Part shown: positions 8,875 through 18,106 of the stretch, piece after piece
Layout of the letters: each line of letters opens with the position of its first letter
How positions within the stretch are numbered: the first letter of the stretch is position 1
Source: Fibrobacter sp.
Lineage (GTDB): Bacteria > Fibrobacterota > Fibrobacteria > Fibrobacterales > Fibrobacteraceae
Assembly (NCBI GenBank): GCA_024399065.1
Contig: JAKSIB010000002.1
Location: 62,001-126,000 of the forward strand
DNA: 64,000 bases
Direction: 5' to 3'
Notes under the pieces: generated by a model
The model's input: the letters and a program-made list of their open reading frames with translations, nothing else
The model's database searches: none
What the model was told of the DNA's origin: nothing
Made by a program: the position numbers and the translations under genes

Positions 8875-9666
8875 CTAGCACTGAATAGTGCCGTAGTTGT
8901 GTTCGCCGTTAATTTGCTTGATGAAGGATTCAGCGTCCTTCCAGCCCACGATATGGATGCTCTTCAGTCCTCGTCGGATAGACTTGAAGCTTTCGCGGAC
9001 CTTAGGAATCATACCACCGCTGATAACGCCTTCTTCAATGAGCTTTTCGGCATCACCTTCAGAAAGTTCAGGAATCACATTCTTTTCGCCGTCCATAACG
9101 CCCGGCACATCGCTCACCAGCACGAACTGGTCAGCCTGCAGTGCCACAGCCAGTTCGCTTGCGGCGGTGTCTGCATTCACGTTCCAGCTGACGCCGTTGC
9201 CGTTTTCGTCAGGACCATAGGAAATGGGGCTAACAACAGGAACCCAGCCGGCGGCCCAGAGGTCTTCCACAATCTTCGGATTGACCGTCTTTACTTCGCC
9301 CACCAGACCAAGGTCAACCTTGCCCTGCTTCTTCACAACTTCAAACAACTTGCCGTCCACGCCGGAAAGACCGATGGAGTTCACGCCGTTGTTCAGGAGC
9401 ATGCGGACAAGCTTCTTGTTCACGTGACCGGAAAGGGTCATTTCCACCATCTTCATAATGCCGGGTGTAGTCACTCGGAGGCCATCGATAAAAGTGGGCT
9501 GTTCTCGCAGCAGGGCGATATTTTCGTTAATGTCCTTGCCACCACCGTGAACCACGGCGACCTGGCAGCCCATAGCCGGAAGCTTGGAAACTGCTGCCAC
9601 AAAATCGGCCAACTTAGCTTCGTCGATTGCCAAGCTGCCACCAATTTTTACAACCACTTTTTTCAT
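8875..9666 (-). CDS. argB: Acetylglutamate kinase
   Basis: A 263-residue amino-acid kinase starting at ATG 9666 (MKKVVVKIGGS). Visible motifs are KIGGS for the phosphate loop, VVHGGGKDI near residue 40, GLRVTTP for acetylglutamate binding, NVNADTAAS near 180 and the ISGGMIPKV segment that positions ATP. It catalyses the second step of arginine synthesis. argD lies 108 nt downstream on the same strand, with the inverted-repeat element between. Its own N-terminus lacks the extra helix of arginine-inhibited hexameric enzymes, which suggests (inference) an arginine-insensitive type. Confidence 0.93.
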   Translation of the reverse strand: MKKVVVKIGGSLAIDEAKLADFVAAVSKLPAMGCQVAVVHGGGKDINENIALLREQPTFIDGLRVTTPGIMKMVEMTLSGHVNKKLVRMLLNNGVNSIGLSGVDGKLFEVVKKQGKVDLGLVGEVKTVNPKIVEDLWAAGWVPVVSPISYGPDENGNGVSWNVNADTAASELAVALQADQFVLVSDVPGVMDGEKNVIPELSEGDAEKLIEEGVISGGMIPKVRESFKSIRRGLKSIHIVGWKDAESFIKQINGEHNYGTIQC

Positions 9667-9826
9667 TTTCTGTGATGTCCTCACTAGGTTACGCAGGCGG
9701 AGATGGTTTAAGCTCCGCTTGCCATTGTTTCGTGGACGAAAATTTAGAAAAACATTGTGCGTTCTCAATGCATTTTGTTATATTTAAAGCATACAGAAGT
9801 ATAACTAACCCAAAAGAGGTATAAAA

Positions 9827-10024
9827 ATGGCAATTACTAAGGTTTGGCTCGACGAATCTTCCGACGAATGCGTTTCTTGCGGTGCTTGCGAAGCTACTTG
9901 CGACGCTGTCTTCTCCGTTCCTGAAAAGATGCAGGTTAAGGAAGGCGTTGATTTCTCTGCTTACGAAGCAGACATCAAGGACGCTGCTGGCAACTGCCCG
10001 GCTGGTGTGATCAAATTCGAGTAA
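9827..10024 (+). CDS. Small [4Fe-4S] ferredoxin
   Basis: A 65-residue protein with C-V-S-C-G-A-C-x3-C near residues 14-24 and a single distal Cys-Pro (NCPAGVI) near residue 57. This fits one four-iron cluster (CxxCxxC...CP), with the remnant second-cluster site lost, as in many anaerobe monocluster ferredoxins. It is cytoplasmic electron transfer; the partners are not encoded nearby. The gene stands alone with AGAGGT before the ATG and a terminator 20 nt after the stop. Strongly biased codons suggest high expression. Confidence 0.85.
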   Translation: MAITKVWLDESSDECVSCGACEATCDAVFSVPEKMQVKEGVDFSAYEADIKDAAGNCPAGVIKFE

Positions 10025-10043
10025 TCTGCAAGCCGAGTGCTGC

Positions 10044-10073
10044 AAAAAAGGTCCCCATTCGGGGACTTTTTTT
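10044..10073 (+). terminator. Terminator of the ferredoxin gene
   Basis: Stem GGTCCCC ATTC GGGGAC(C-less) with A-run before and T7 after. Confidence 0.8.
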
Positions 10074-10147
10074 ATAGCCGAGGCGCAGCGATTAACGCCG
10101 TAGGCGTTCAGAAGCATAATCTTTTTTATAGCTTTTGAAAATTTAAA

Positions 10148-10177
10148 GAGACCGTCCTTCGGGGCGGTCTTTTTTAT
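10148..10177. terminator. Second hairpin terminator
   Basis: Stem AGACCG(T)CC TTC GG(G)GCGGTCT followed by T6. It lies between ferredoxin (+) and the LamG lipoprotein (-). Oriented for + strand reading. Confidence 0.65.
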
Positions 10178-10197
10178 TTTATCCAAAATTTTCGTTC

Positions 10198-10234
10198 TGG
10201 GCCCTATCGGCATTTCATGCCTCCAGGGTGACGT
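10198..10234. repeat. REP-like palindromic element
   Basis: GGGCCCTATCGGCATTTCATGCC...GGGTGAC, the reverse complement of a GTCACCC-type unit, directly downstream of the minus-strand lipoprotein gene. Confidence 0.4.
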
Positions 10235-10242
10235 TCGGGAAA

Positions 10243-11931
10243 TTATTCGGCTGCGGCCTTCTGAACTTCGTACACGGCACGGATCCAGTCTGCGGTACGC
10301 GGGGCCATTTCGATACGGAATTCGTCCAAGGCACCATCCCAGGTATCCACTTCGTTCCCGCTACCGCCAATACGGACCGGAGACATCATTGAGCCAAGGT
10401 AAATCGGGGAACTGAAGGAGACAGGTTCACCCACCGGTTTTCCATTCACATACATGGTATAGTTACCCATCCAGGAAACCAGGGCAACATGAGCCCATTC
10501 ACCCACAGGCAACACCGTGGAGTCAGCGAGATCAAAGACTTCCATGGAACTGGGAGCACCCTTCATCAAGCTGAACTTGCCTTCGTCGTAACGCCACTGA
10601 AACTTATAGGTGGAATCACCACGTTCAGAAGCAAGTACCTGACGCTTTCCATTGGGGCCGTTCCACTTTGTCCAGAAGGACATGGAGAACTGGCCGAAAG
10701 TAACATCGACAGAATCGATGCTCATATACTGACCCGGATTCAAGGAAATGCCCTTACCCAGCAGACCAGCAGAATCAGCAACAGACTTTGCTACAGACTT
10801 GTCTTTGTTAAGAACCTTTGCATCACCATTGAAATGAAGCCTGGACAAGGCGCCATCCTGACGCTGACCTTCGCTAAACGGAACATTCATAAGCTTTGCA
10901 AATTCTTTGTTTTCAAAGATCTTGAAATTCAATTCCGTAACACCGCTATCCACACCGGCCACGCGAACCCAAAGCAAAGCCTCGGAATCAGTCCAGTAAT
11001 CTATTTCAAGGGGGAATTGCACGCCGTTATCCACGTCAATCACAGCAATGTGTTTTGTATTCACATCCGAGGGGAATTTCTTGGGATCCACCTTCACGGG
11101 GAACAGGAATCCACCCAGGTATCCAACATTCTGCGGCACAGAAACCGTCACCACCTGGGAAGAGGCGGAATCATCCTGGGACAACGTCGGGATTTCCGTA
11201 ATCGGAGTCCAGTGTTCAGACTTCGGGTTATGAATCTGGATGTCATCATAACCTTCATCCACATAGTAGCGGAAGTCCTGAACAGCGAGCCAACTGTCAT
11301 CGCCATAGACAAAGCCAAGTTCCGGCAACACATAAATCTGCTTGGGACCGAGCGTGGTGAATTCCACACGGGCATTGACTTCCACGCTGTCGGCGTCGTC
11401 GGTATAGGCTAGGGTAATGTCTCCCGGCGGCATGTTGTAGAAGATGAAGTAGCCGTCGCCATCCAGCTTGATGGATGCGCTATCAGCCACACCGACAACA
11501 CGCATGCTACCAGTATTTCTGCCAGCAATGTGGCTGGAGTACATGGTACGCTTGCCAATGGAAATCTTGTTGGACTTATCAAGTTCTGCAGAGGAAAGGC
11601 CACATTCTTCACCAGCGGAGGCGAACAGCACGACCTTTTCGTTTTCCTTTACCTTAAGCTCGTATTCACCCTTGGCGTTGGCTTCGGTAACCACAGAATC
11701 CTTGATACCTTCCTGGTCCCAGCTATCGTAGTAGGCCACAACGCGGGCACTGGGAACTGCGGCACCGGAAGCGTCCACAACCACACCTTCGTAGGCCACG
11801 GAATTTCCAATATCGGTAACACCACCGCCAATCTGCTTTTCATTTTCAGAACAGGCGGTCAAGCCGGCGAAACCAACAGTCATCACAGACAGGGCGCCGC
11901 CCAAAGAAATCAACTTTCTAAAGGAAATCAT
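10243..11931 (-). CDS. LamG-domain surface lipoprotein paired with a TIGR02147 regulator
   Basis: A 562-residue lipoprotein with lipobox L-T-A-C (Cys27). Residues about 45-125 form a carboxypeptidase-regulatory-like beta domain (YEGVVVDASGAAVPSARVVAYYDS). Residues about 265-350 resemble the DUF2341 module (VQFPLEIDYWTDSEALLWVRV). Residues about 390-555 form a LamG/concanavalin-like jelly roll (FSMSFWTKWNG, WAHVALVSWMGNYTMYVNG, GALDEFRIE). LamG modules usually bind carbohydrate or glycoprotein; binding here is inferred. The start overlaps the stop of the upstream TIGR02147 gene by 4 nt, so the pair is one operon. Confidence 0.8.
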   Translation of the reverse strand: MISFRKLISLGGALSVMTVGFAGLTACSENEKQIGGGVTDIGNSVAYEGVVVDASGAAVPSARVVAYYDSWDQEGIKDSVVTEANAKGEYELKVKENEKVVLFASAGEECGLSSAELDKSNKISIGKRTMYSSHIAGRNTGSMRVVGVADSASIKLDGDGYFIFYNMPPGDITLAYTDDADSVEVNARVEFTTLGPKQIYVLPELGFVYGDDSWLAVQDFRYYVDEGYDDIQIHNPKSEHWTPITEIPTLSQDDSASSQVVTVSVPQNVGYLGGFLFPVKVDPKKFPSDVNTKHIAVIDVDNGVQFPLEIDYWTDSEALLWVRVAGVDSGVTELNFKIFENKEFAKLMNVPFSEGQRQDGALSRLHFNGDAKVLNKDKSVAKSVADSAGLLGKGISLNPGQYMSIDSVDVTFGQFSMSFWTKWNGPNGKRQVLASERGDSTYKFQWRYDEGKFSLMKGAPSSMEVFDLADSTVLPVGEWAHVALVSWMGNYTMYVNGKPVGEPVSFSSPIYLGSMMSPVRIGGSGNEVDTWDGALDEFRIEMAPRTADWIRAVYEVQKAAAE

Positions 11932-12806
11932 TTTTCAGCCTCCTTTGAAAATTTCTTGCTCATGGGGAATGCAACCATCATCAATTCGTAAACTCGTTCA
12001 ACATTGGAATCGTTGGCAGCTCGTGCGATAATCTTCTTGCGAGCCTCTTCCAAAACTTCAACAGCATAATTATACGAACTTTCGCTGATAGCAAGAGTTG
12101 TAAACGCGGCAAAGCGTTCGGTTTTCGATTTATTTTCCACAGCCCCGATTGCATGCTGCACATATTCACGGCGGATCTGGCGGAGAGCCATGGGCGGAAT
12201 CGCAGAAGCATCCAGCATCTGGGAGGTTTCTTCGTAACGGACGGCCGCGGGATTGCCACCTGCGGCTTCGTCATTGGGAATTTCGCGGATCAGGCCCCAT
12301 TCCACCAGGTTCTTCACAGCTTCGCGAGCTTCTTCTGTAGTGATCTGCGGGTCAAGGGAACGTGCAAGCACCATGTAGTCCCCATTCCAGTCAGAACTTA
12401 CGGCAAGTTCACGAATAATGGGATAGTACCACTTGGAGAAATAAAGCTGTTCCCTGGCGCCCAGGTGTGTAAATTCGATCTGCTTACGGATCTGGACAAT
12501 CTGACCCCAGGCGTTTTCGCGTTCATTCACCTGCTGGGCCTGGTTGTACTGCACCAGGGCTTCGAAATAGGACTTCTGCAAGGGCTCGAATTCCATGGCC
12601 CTGGCAAGCTTTTCAATAGACTTCTGCGTTAAGTTGAAACGGCCTCGAATCACATTCAGGCAATAGGAGGAACTACTGAATCCGGCCTTCGCAGCAAAAA
12701 AACGATGGCTGAACACAGCCCTAATCTTCTTCTGTTCCTCAAAGTAATCCTGGAGGAACTTGCGGAAGTCATCGTAATCGTACAAATGTTCTAACGCAGC
12801 ACTCAT
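11928..12806 (-). CDS. TIGR02147/DUF4423-type protein, probable transcriptional regulator
   Basis: A 292-residue protein starting at ATG 12806 with the family opening YDYDDFRKFLQDYFEEQKK, an N-terminal helix-turn-helix-like segment (FFAAKAGFSSSSYCLNVIRGR) and the long helical DUF4423 region. The family is strongly expanded in Fibrobacter (first named from it) and commonly sits upstream of a lipoprotein, as here with an ATGA overlap. A regulatory role is inferred from the HTH; the signal is unknown. It is one of the best taxonomic markers in the window. Confidence 0.85.
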   Translation of the reverse strand: MSAALEHLYDYDDFRKFLQDYFEEQKKIRAVFSHRFFAAKAGFSSSSYCLNVIRGRFNLTQKSIEKLARAMEFEPLQKSYFEALVQYNQAQQVNERENAWGQIVQIRKQIEFTHLGAREQLYFSKWYYPIIRELAVSSDWNGDYMVLARSLDPQITTEEAREAVKNLVEWGLIREIPNDEAAGGNPAAVRYEETSQMLDASAIPPMALRQIRREYVQHAIGAVENKSKTERFAAFTTLAISESSYNYAVEVLEEARKKIIARAANDSNVERVYELMMVAFPMSKKFSKEAEK

Positions 12807-12945
12807 ACCTACCAAAATAAATAATTTTTACACACCTAGCAACCATAAAGAACAGGTTTTAAGGGCGTTGTGAGGAATGTCAACAAAATTTTTACACAAA
12901 AAGAGCTTTTTACGGCCACATTTGGGACAAAAACTCCCATAAACG

Positions 12946-12975
12946 AAAAATACCCTCCGGCTTTGGGCCGAAGGG
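12946..12975 (-). terminator. Terminator of the duplicated TonB-C-like lipoprotein gene
   Basis: On the minus strand CCCTTCGGCC / GGCCGAAGGG-like stem (slightly imperfect) followed by TATTTTT. Confidence 0.65.
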
Positions 12976-12996
12976 CTAATGATTGGAAGAAAGTTT

Positions 12997-13935
12997 TTAC
13001 TTCTGGACAAATGTCAGCGGGAAAATCACCGTGTAACGGCCCTGCTCGGAATCCGGGAATTTCCAGCGGGCAATGGAATTCTTGAGCTTCAGGTCGAAGG
13101 ATGCGGAGCCTGTAGTCGTTGCATCCACGAAAATCCTGAAAATATCTCCACCCGGGTCCACCGTCACATTCAAGGTCAGCTTGCCGGCAATGGTAGAATC
13201 GGATTTCAAAGCTCTGTTATAAATATTGTTGATCAAGTTGGATTGCTTGTCGAGGAACTTCAGCAAGGAGGAGGCGCCACCAGCGATCTTTCCCTGGACA
13301 ATCACATCCTTCTTTGCAGGCAGAACAATGTGGGGACCCTTGGGCTGAACTCCTGCAGCGGATTCATCCTTGACGGAATCAGCCTGGGCGGTTTCGGCCT
13401 GGGGATTCAAATCCTTCACAAAAGTCAGGGACAGGGAAATGGTGTAATGGCCCTGATCGGTCTTCGGGTACTTCTGCTTTGCGAGGGAATTTCTGATTTC
13501 GGTATTGAACTGGGGATAGTTCGTAGTGGAGGAAATTTCGGTAATGTTCTTCACGTCACCGCACACGTCCACGGTAATATCCAGAGTCATTTCGCCTTCA
13601 AAGCCAGGCTTCAAGGCACTGAATTTCTTGTAGATGTAGTTGAGGCCAGTCTGACGTTCATCCAGGAAGGTCATGACAGCGGGAAGGCCACCGGTAACTT
13701 CCTTACCGTGCAAAGTCACTTCGTCGGACTTCGGAAGAACCACACCACCGGCAAAATCGTCATTGGTGTTGGCGGCTGCAATCTTGCGCTGTTCCGTAAA
13801 GGCGGCGGGAGCCGACGTAGCCTTCTGCTTAGGCTTACTTTCAAGAGGATCATTGCCACAGGCGATCAGTGTTGCGGAAACAATGCCCATGCACAAGGCA
13901 AGAACATAAGCGCATTTCTTTACACGTACTTTCAT
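12997..13935 (-). CDS. Lipoprotein with two AgmX/PglI (TonB-C-like) domains
   Basis: Start ATG 13935 gives 312 residues with lipobox L-I-A-C (MKVRVKK.. signal). The protein has two homologous about 100-residue domains. Each begins with (V/T)xGKxxGG, continues with a helix (LDERQTGLNYIYKK / LDKQSNLINNIYNR) and a beta pair (GEMTLDITVDVCGDV / GKLTLNVTVDPGGDI), and ends (K)YPKTDQGHYTISLSLTFVK / KFPDSEQGRYTVIFPLTFVQ. This is the AgmX/PglI C-terminal fold seen in gliding and TonB-type systems. Periplasmic location is inferred; the internal duplication is clear. Confidence 0.75.
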   Translation of the reverse strand: MKVRVKKCAYVLALCMGIVSATLIACGNDPLESKPKQKATSAPAAFTEQRKIAAANTNDDFAGGVVLPKSDEVTLHGKEVTGGLPAVMTFLDERQTGLNYIYKKFSALKPGFEGEMTLDITVDVCGDVKNITEISSTTNYPQFNTEIRNSLAKQKYPKTDQGHYTISLSLTFVKDLNPQAETAQADSVKDESAAGVQPKGPHIVLPAKKDVIVQGKIAGGASSLLKFLDKQSNLINNIYNRALKSDSTIAGKLTLNVTVDPGGDIFRIFVDATTTGSASFDLKLKNSIARWKFPDSEQGRYTVIFPLTFVQK

Positions 13936-14117
13936 TATCCCGTCCACTCGATTTGTGTTCGCATCTTCACGCCAACACATCCATTCACCGGCGCAAAATA
14001 TAAGTAGTGTTTACAAGAACTTCAAGATTGTTTTGCATATGCAATTTTTAAACGTGACGGGGTTCACTTTTGAGCCTCTCTTATAAACCTCGCTTTTAAG
14101 CCTCGCCCACCCTCGGC

Positions 14118-14145
14118 TCTGTATACAAGAATTCCTGTATACAGA
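14118..14145. repeat. 28-bp palindrome with 10-bp arms
   Basis: TCTGTATACA and TGTATACAGA arms around an 8-nt centre containing GAATTC, just before the tex terminator. It is a possible operator or leftover palindromic element; no gene start is near enough to decide. Confidence 0.45.
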
Positions 14146-14176
14146 AAAAGACCTGGGTGCAAACCCAGGCCTTTTA
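14146..14176 (-). terminator. Terminator of tex
   Basis: Minus strand reads AAAAGGCCTGGG TTTGC ACCCAGGTCTTTTT: strong stem followed by T-run, about 40 nt after the tex stop. Confidence 0.8.
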
Positions 14177-14217
14177 AAATTGCGGCATAAATTTCCGCAC
14201 GCTAACAAGCGCGGAAA

Positions 14218-16623
14218 TTAGCGCATGCCCTTGGCGAGGCCCTTGAGGAGGGCACTCATCTTGGCAGGCTGAGCGTTCCCCGGCTTCTTTGCCTGGTTGT
14301 TGTTCTTGCCTGCAATCTGGGCCTTGAGATCAGCGATAGTTGCATGACCCTGGAGGGAACCACGGTTCTGGCCGTTGTCGCGACCGCCGAAACCGCCACG
14401 ACCGCCATTGCCCTGGCCGCGGGGGCCGCCAACACGCTGACCGCGAGGACCGCTGGCACCTGCACCTGCCACACCGTCCACCTGTTCGGTCTTCATGGAG
14501 AGGCTAATGCGCTTCTGGCCAGCATCCACAGCCATCACGCGGACCTTCACGATGTCGCCCACGGTAAGGACAGTCTTTGCATCTTCAACGAACTTGTCGC
14601 TGATTTCAGAAACGTGTACGAGGCCATCCTGATGGACACCGATGTCCACGAAGGCACCGAAGTTAGCAACGTTGGTGACGACACCTTCCATCCAGCTACC
14701 GGTAATGAGGTCGTTGATGGTTTGGATCTTGTCGTCGAACTTTGCGTAACGGAATTCCTTACGGGGGTCGCGGCTGGGCTTCTGAAGTTCGCTGAGGATA
14801 TCCTGCAAGGTTTCCTTACCCACTTCGTCGGAAAGGAATTCGTCCAGCTTGATGCCCTTGACGGCTTCAGCGTTACCCACCATTTCCTTGACAGACACGC
14901 CAACCTTGGCAGCCATCTTTTCGACGAGGGCATAGTTTTCAGGATGGACGGCAGAGTCGTCCAGCGGGTTTTCTGCACCCGGGATACGCATGAAGCCAGC
15001 GGCCTGTTCGAAAGCCTTGGGGCCGAAGCCCTTCACCTTCTTCAAGTCTTCGCGGCTGGCGTAGGCACCGTTTTCTTCACGATGCTTGACGATAGCTTCG
15101 GAAAGGGTGTTGCTCAAACCTGCCACATGGGAAAGGAGCGGTGCGCTGGCGCTGTTCACGTCCACGCCCACCTTGTTCACGCAGCTTTCCACCACTTCGT
15201 CCAAGCGCTTCTTGAGTTCGCGCTGGTTCACGTCGTGCTGGTACTGGCCCACGCCAATGGACTGGGGATCAACCTTCACAAGTTCTGCCAGCGGGTCCTG
15301 CAAGCGACGGCCGATGGAAATAGCGCCACGGGTAGTCACGTCTTCCTTGGGGAATTCCTGAATAGCGATCATGCTTGCGCTGTAAACGGATGCGCCAGCT
15401 TCGGAAACGATAACGCGGGGAGGAACCTTGCCCTTGAACTTTGCAGCCATTTCGGAGCAGAAAGCGTCGGTTTCGCGGCTGGCGGTACCGTTACCAATAG
15501 CGATCAAGTCAATCTTATACTTGTCAATAAGCTGCATCAGGTAAACTGCGGAAGCAGCCTTGTCGTTCCACGGTTCGTGAGGTTTGATAATGCCGTGGTC
15601 CATGAACTTACCGTTTTCATCAAGCACAGCAACCTTACAACCAGTACGGAAGCCCGGGTCGAGGGCAAGAACAGCCTTGTGGCCTGCGGGAGCTGCCAGC
15701 AAAACGTCCTGGAGGTTCTTGCTGAACACCTTGAAAGCTTCTTCTTCGGCAGCATCCTTGAGGAGCAAACGGACTTCACTTTCCATGCTGGGCTGGAGCA
15801 AACGTTCCCAAGCATCCTGGCACATAGCTTCAAGATACGGGGTCCAAGTAGTCTTGCCCTTAATAATATTAGCCTTGAGGTAGCCCACCAGTTCTTCGTT
15901 GGGAACTTCAATAGTGAGGCGGAGGACCTTTTCCTTTTCACCACGGCGGAGAGCCAGCATACGGTGGCTGGGAATCTTGGAAACAGGTTCGCTAAAGTCG
16001 TAGTAGTCCTTGAACTTGGTTTCTTCCTTTTCAAAGTCCTTCTTGACCTTGGAAACCATAACGCCCTGCTTTTCGATCTGGGTACGGAGGTACTGACGGA
16101 ACTGAGCGTTGTCAGCCACTTCTTCGGCCAGAATGTCGCAAGCGCCCTTGAGAGCAGCCTTGGGATCGGCCAGGCCCTTTTCTTCGGAGAGGTAGATAAG
16201 GGCGATCTGTTCTGCAGTGTTGCCGGTTTCTTCCTGTTCCCACATGAGGCGTGCGAGAGGTTCCAGGCCAAGTTCCTTGGCGATGGTGGCGCGGGTACGC
16301 TTCTTGGGCTTGTAGGGTGCGTAAATATCTTCGAGGGCGGTCTTGTCCTTGCAGGCTTCGATCTGAGCCTTCAGTTCCGGAGTAAGCTTGCCCTGTTCTT
16401 CAATGCTCTTGAGGATCGTTTCCTTACGATCGGTCAATTCCTGCAAATAGTCACGACGGTGGCTGATATCGCGGAGTTCGATTTCGTTCAAGGTACCGGT
16501 CTGGTCCTTACGGTAACGAGCGATAAAGGGGATGGTACCACCCTGGTCCATCAGTTCCAAAGCCTTGGAAACGCGCCACACTTCAATGTTCAGTTCTTCA
16601 GCAATAATTGCAGAAAAGTCCAT
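14218..16623 (-). CDS. tex: Tex family S1 RNA-binding protein
   Basis: An 801-residue protein starting at ATG 16623 (MDFSAIIAEELNIEVWRV). Order: N-terminal helical Tex domain (GGTIPFIARYRKDQTG), YqgF/RNase H-like core (VLALDPGFRTGCKVAVLD near residue 345), helix-hairpin-helix repeats (VNSASAPLLSHVAGLS, FGPKAFEQAAGFMRIP) and an S1 domain near residue 655 (GSWMEGVVTNVANFGAFVDIGVHQDGLVH). A Gly/Arg/Gln-rich tail (GPRGQRVGGPRGQGNGG) is longer than usual and probably binds nucleic acid. Cytoplasmic; transcription/RNA-associated in studied bacteria. Confidence 0.93.
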   Translation of the reverse strand: MDFSAIIAEELNIEVWRVSKALELMDQGGTIPFIARYRKDQTGTLNEIELRDISHRRDYLQELTDRKETILKSIEEQGKLTPELKAQIEACKDKTALEDIYAPYKPKKRTRATIAKELGLEPLARLMWEQEETGNTAEQIALIYLSEEKGLADPKAALKGACDILAEEVADNAQFRQYLRTQIEKQGVMVSKVKKDFEKEETKFKDYYDFSEPVSKIPSHRMLALRRGEKEKVLRLTIEVPNEELVGYLKANIIKGKTTWTPYLEAMCQDAWERLLQPSMESEVRLLLKDAAEEEAFKVFSKNLQDVLLAAPAGHKAVLALDPGFRTGCKVAVLDENGKFMDHGIIKPHEPWNDKAASAVYLMQLIDKYKIDLIAIGNGTASRETDAFCSEMAAKFKGKVPPRVIVSEAGASVYSASMIAIQEFPKEDVTTRGAISIGRRLQDPLAELVKVDPQSIGVGQYQHDVNQRELKKRLDEVVESCVNKVGVDVNSASAPLLSHVAGLSNTLSEAIVKHREENGAYASREDLKKVKGFGPKAFEQAAGFMRIPGAENPLDDSAVHPENYALVEKMAAKVGVSVKEMVGNAEAVKGIKLDEFLSDEVGKETLQDILSELQKPSRDPRKEFRYAKFDDKIQTINDLITGSWMEGVVTNVANFGAFVDIGVHQDGLVHVSEISDKFVEDAKTVLTVGDIVKVRVMAVDAGQKRISLSMKTEQVDGVAGAGASGPRGQRVGGPRGQGNGGRGGFGGRDNGQNRGSLQGHATIADLKAQIAGKNNNQAKKPGNAQPAKMSALLKGLAKGMR

Positions 16624-16760
16624 AATTCTAATTCCAATTTTATAGGGTCTTAAAGCCCTGGTGAACAACAAATGTACCCCACCCGGGGTGGGTACTGAGG
16701 GAATATAACAATTAATTATGTCATAAAAATGACAGCAAAGTGTCAAAAATAATTTCCATA

Positions 16761-16791
16761 AAAAAAGACCCCGACAGGCCGTCGGGGTTTC
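16761..16791 (-). terminator. Terminator of rfbB
   Basis: Minus strand stem ACCCCGACGG / CCGTCGGGGT type followed by T7, 30 nt after the rfbB stop. Confidence 0.85.
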
Positions 16792-16820
16792 AACTCCATA
16801 ACTCGTTGCTTCACAACAGG

Positions 16821-17954
16821 TTAGCGATTCTTGTACATATTTTCGTAGTACTGGGCGTAATCGCCGCTAGTAATATTATCTAGCCATTCCTGATTGTCCA
16901 GGTACCAGCGCACCGTCTTTTCGATACCTTCCTCGAACTGCAGGGACGGTTCCCAGCCAAGTTCCTTCTGCAGCTTGGTGCTGTCGATGGCGTAGCGGGC
17001 GTCGTGGCCCAGGCGGTCGGTAACGTAGGTGATCAAATCCAGGTCCTCGTTTTCGGCGCGGCCCAGGAGCTTATCCACGGTCTTGATCACCACCTTGATA
17101 ATATCGATGTTCTTCCATTCATTGAAGCCACCAATATTATAAGTCTCAGCAATCTTACCGTTATGGAAGATGACGTCGATAGCGCGGGCGTGGTCTTCAA
17201 CAAAGAGCCAGTCGCGAACGTTCTCGCCCTTGCCGTAAACCGGCAGCGGCTTCTTGTGGCGGATATTATTAATAAACAGCGGGATCAACTTTTCCGGGAA
17301 CTGGTAGGGGCCGTAGTTATTGGAGCAGTTGGTCACGATGGTGGGCATGCCGTAGGTGTCGTGGAAGGCGCGAACGAAATGGTCGGAACCAGCCTTACTT
17401 GCAGAGTACGGGCTATGCGGAGTATACTTTGTAGTCTCGTAGAAGAAGTCGTCGCCGTAGGCCAGGTGATGCTCGGAGCTGGAGGCCGTGGTGGTGAACG
17501 GCGGCTCGATACCTTCCGGATGGTTCATGGTCAGAGCGCCATAGACTTCGTCGGTAGAAATATGGTAGAAGCGCTTGCCTTCGTACTTTTCGGGCAAGGA
17601 TTCCCAGTAGAGCTTTGCAGCCTGGAGCAGGCTCAAGGTGCCCATCACATTGGTGCGAGCGAAGGTGAACGGATCCTTGATGGAACGGTCCACATGGCTT
17701 TCGGCAGCCAGATGGATGATACCGTCGATCTTTTCGTCCTGCATGAGCTTGTAGAAGGCGTCGAAGTCGCAGATGTCCATCTTCACGAACTTGTAGTTGG
17801 GTTTGTCTTCGATATCCTTCAGGTTGGCCAAGTTGCCTGCATAGGTCAACTTATCCAAGTTAATAATGTTGTATTCCGGGTACTTGTTCACAAAAAGACG
17901 TACCACATGGCTTCCGATAAAGCCTGCACCGCCAGTAATAACAATATTCTTCAT
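16821..17954 (-). CDS. rfbB: dTDP-glucose 4,6-dehydratase
   Basis: A 377-residue extended SDR starting at ATG 17954. The Rossmann motif TGGAGFIGSH is at residues 7-16, STDEVYG near 140, the catalytic YSASKAGSDH near 190, and NNYGPYQFPEKLIP follows, all diagnostic for RmlB. It makes dTDP-4-keto-6-deoxyglucose, the precursor for rhamnose and amino-deoxysugars. The other rml genes are not adjacent, but the wecE-like transaminase at 23-24 kb could use its product (inference). Confidence 0.93.
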   Translation of the reverse strand: MKNIVITGGAGFIGSHVVRLFVNKYPEYNIINLDKLTYAGNLANLKDIEDKPNYKFVKMDICDFDAFYKLMQDEKIDGIIHLAAESHVDRSIKDPFTFARTNVMGTLSLLQAAKLYWESLPEKYEGKRFYHISTDEVYGALTMNHPEGIEPPFTTTASSSEHHLAYGDDFFYETTKYTPHSPYSASKAGSDHFVRAFHDTYGMPTIVTNCSNNYGPYQFPEKLIPLFINNIRHKKPLPVYGKGENVRDWLFVEDHARAIDVIFHNGKIAETYNIGGFNEWKNIDIIKVVIKTVDKLLGRAENEDLDLITYVTDRLGHDARYAIDSTKLQKELGWEPSLQFEEGIEKTVRWYLDNQEWLDNITSGDYAQYYENMYKNR

Positions 17955-18106
17955 ATAGCTAAATAATAACAAACACACTGCCCATTTTTACACTAAATCC
18001 AATAAAAAAGGGGTCATTTTAGTACAAATTAGGGATTGGTCTAGCCATTTCCTCCGCCGAATATCTATCTTCGTAAAGATTTTGTAATAAAACCTATAGG
18101 TGGATT

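Noticed and set aside
14344..16653. Long plus-strand open frame opposite tex
   Set aside because: It is the antisense shadow of tex, whose domains are unambiguous; no RBS or family match.
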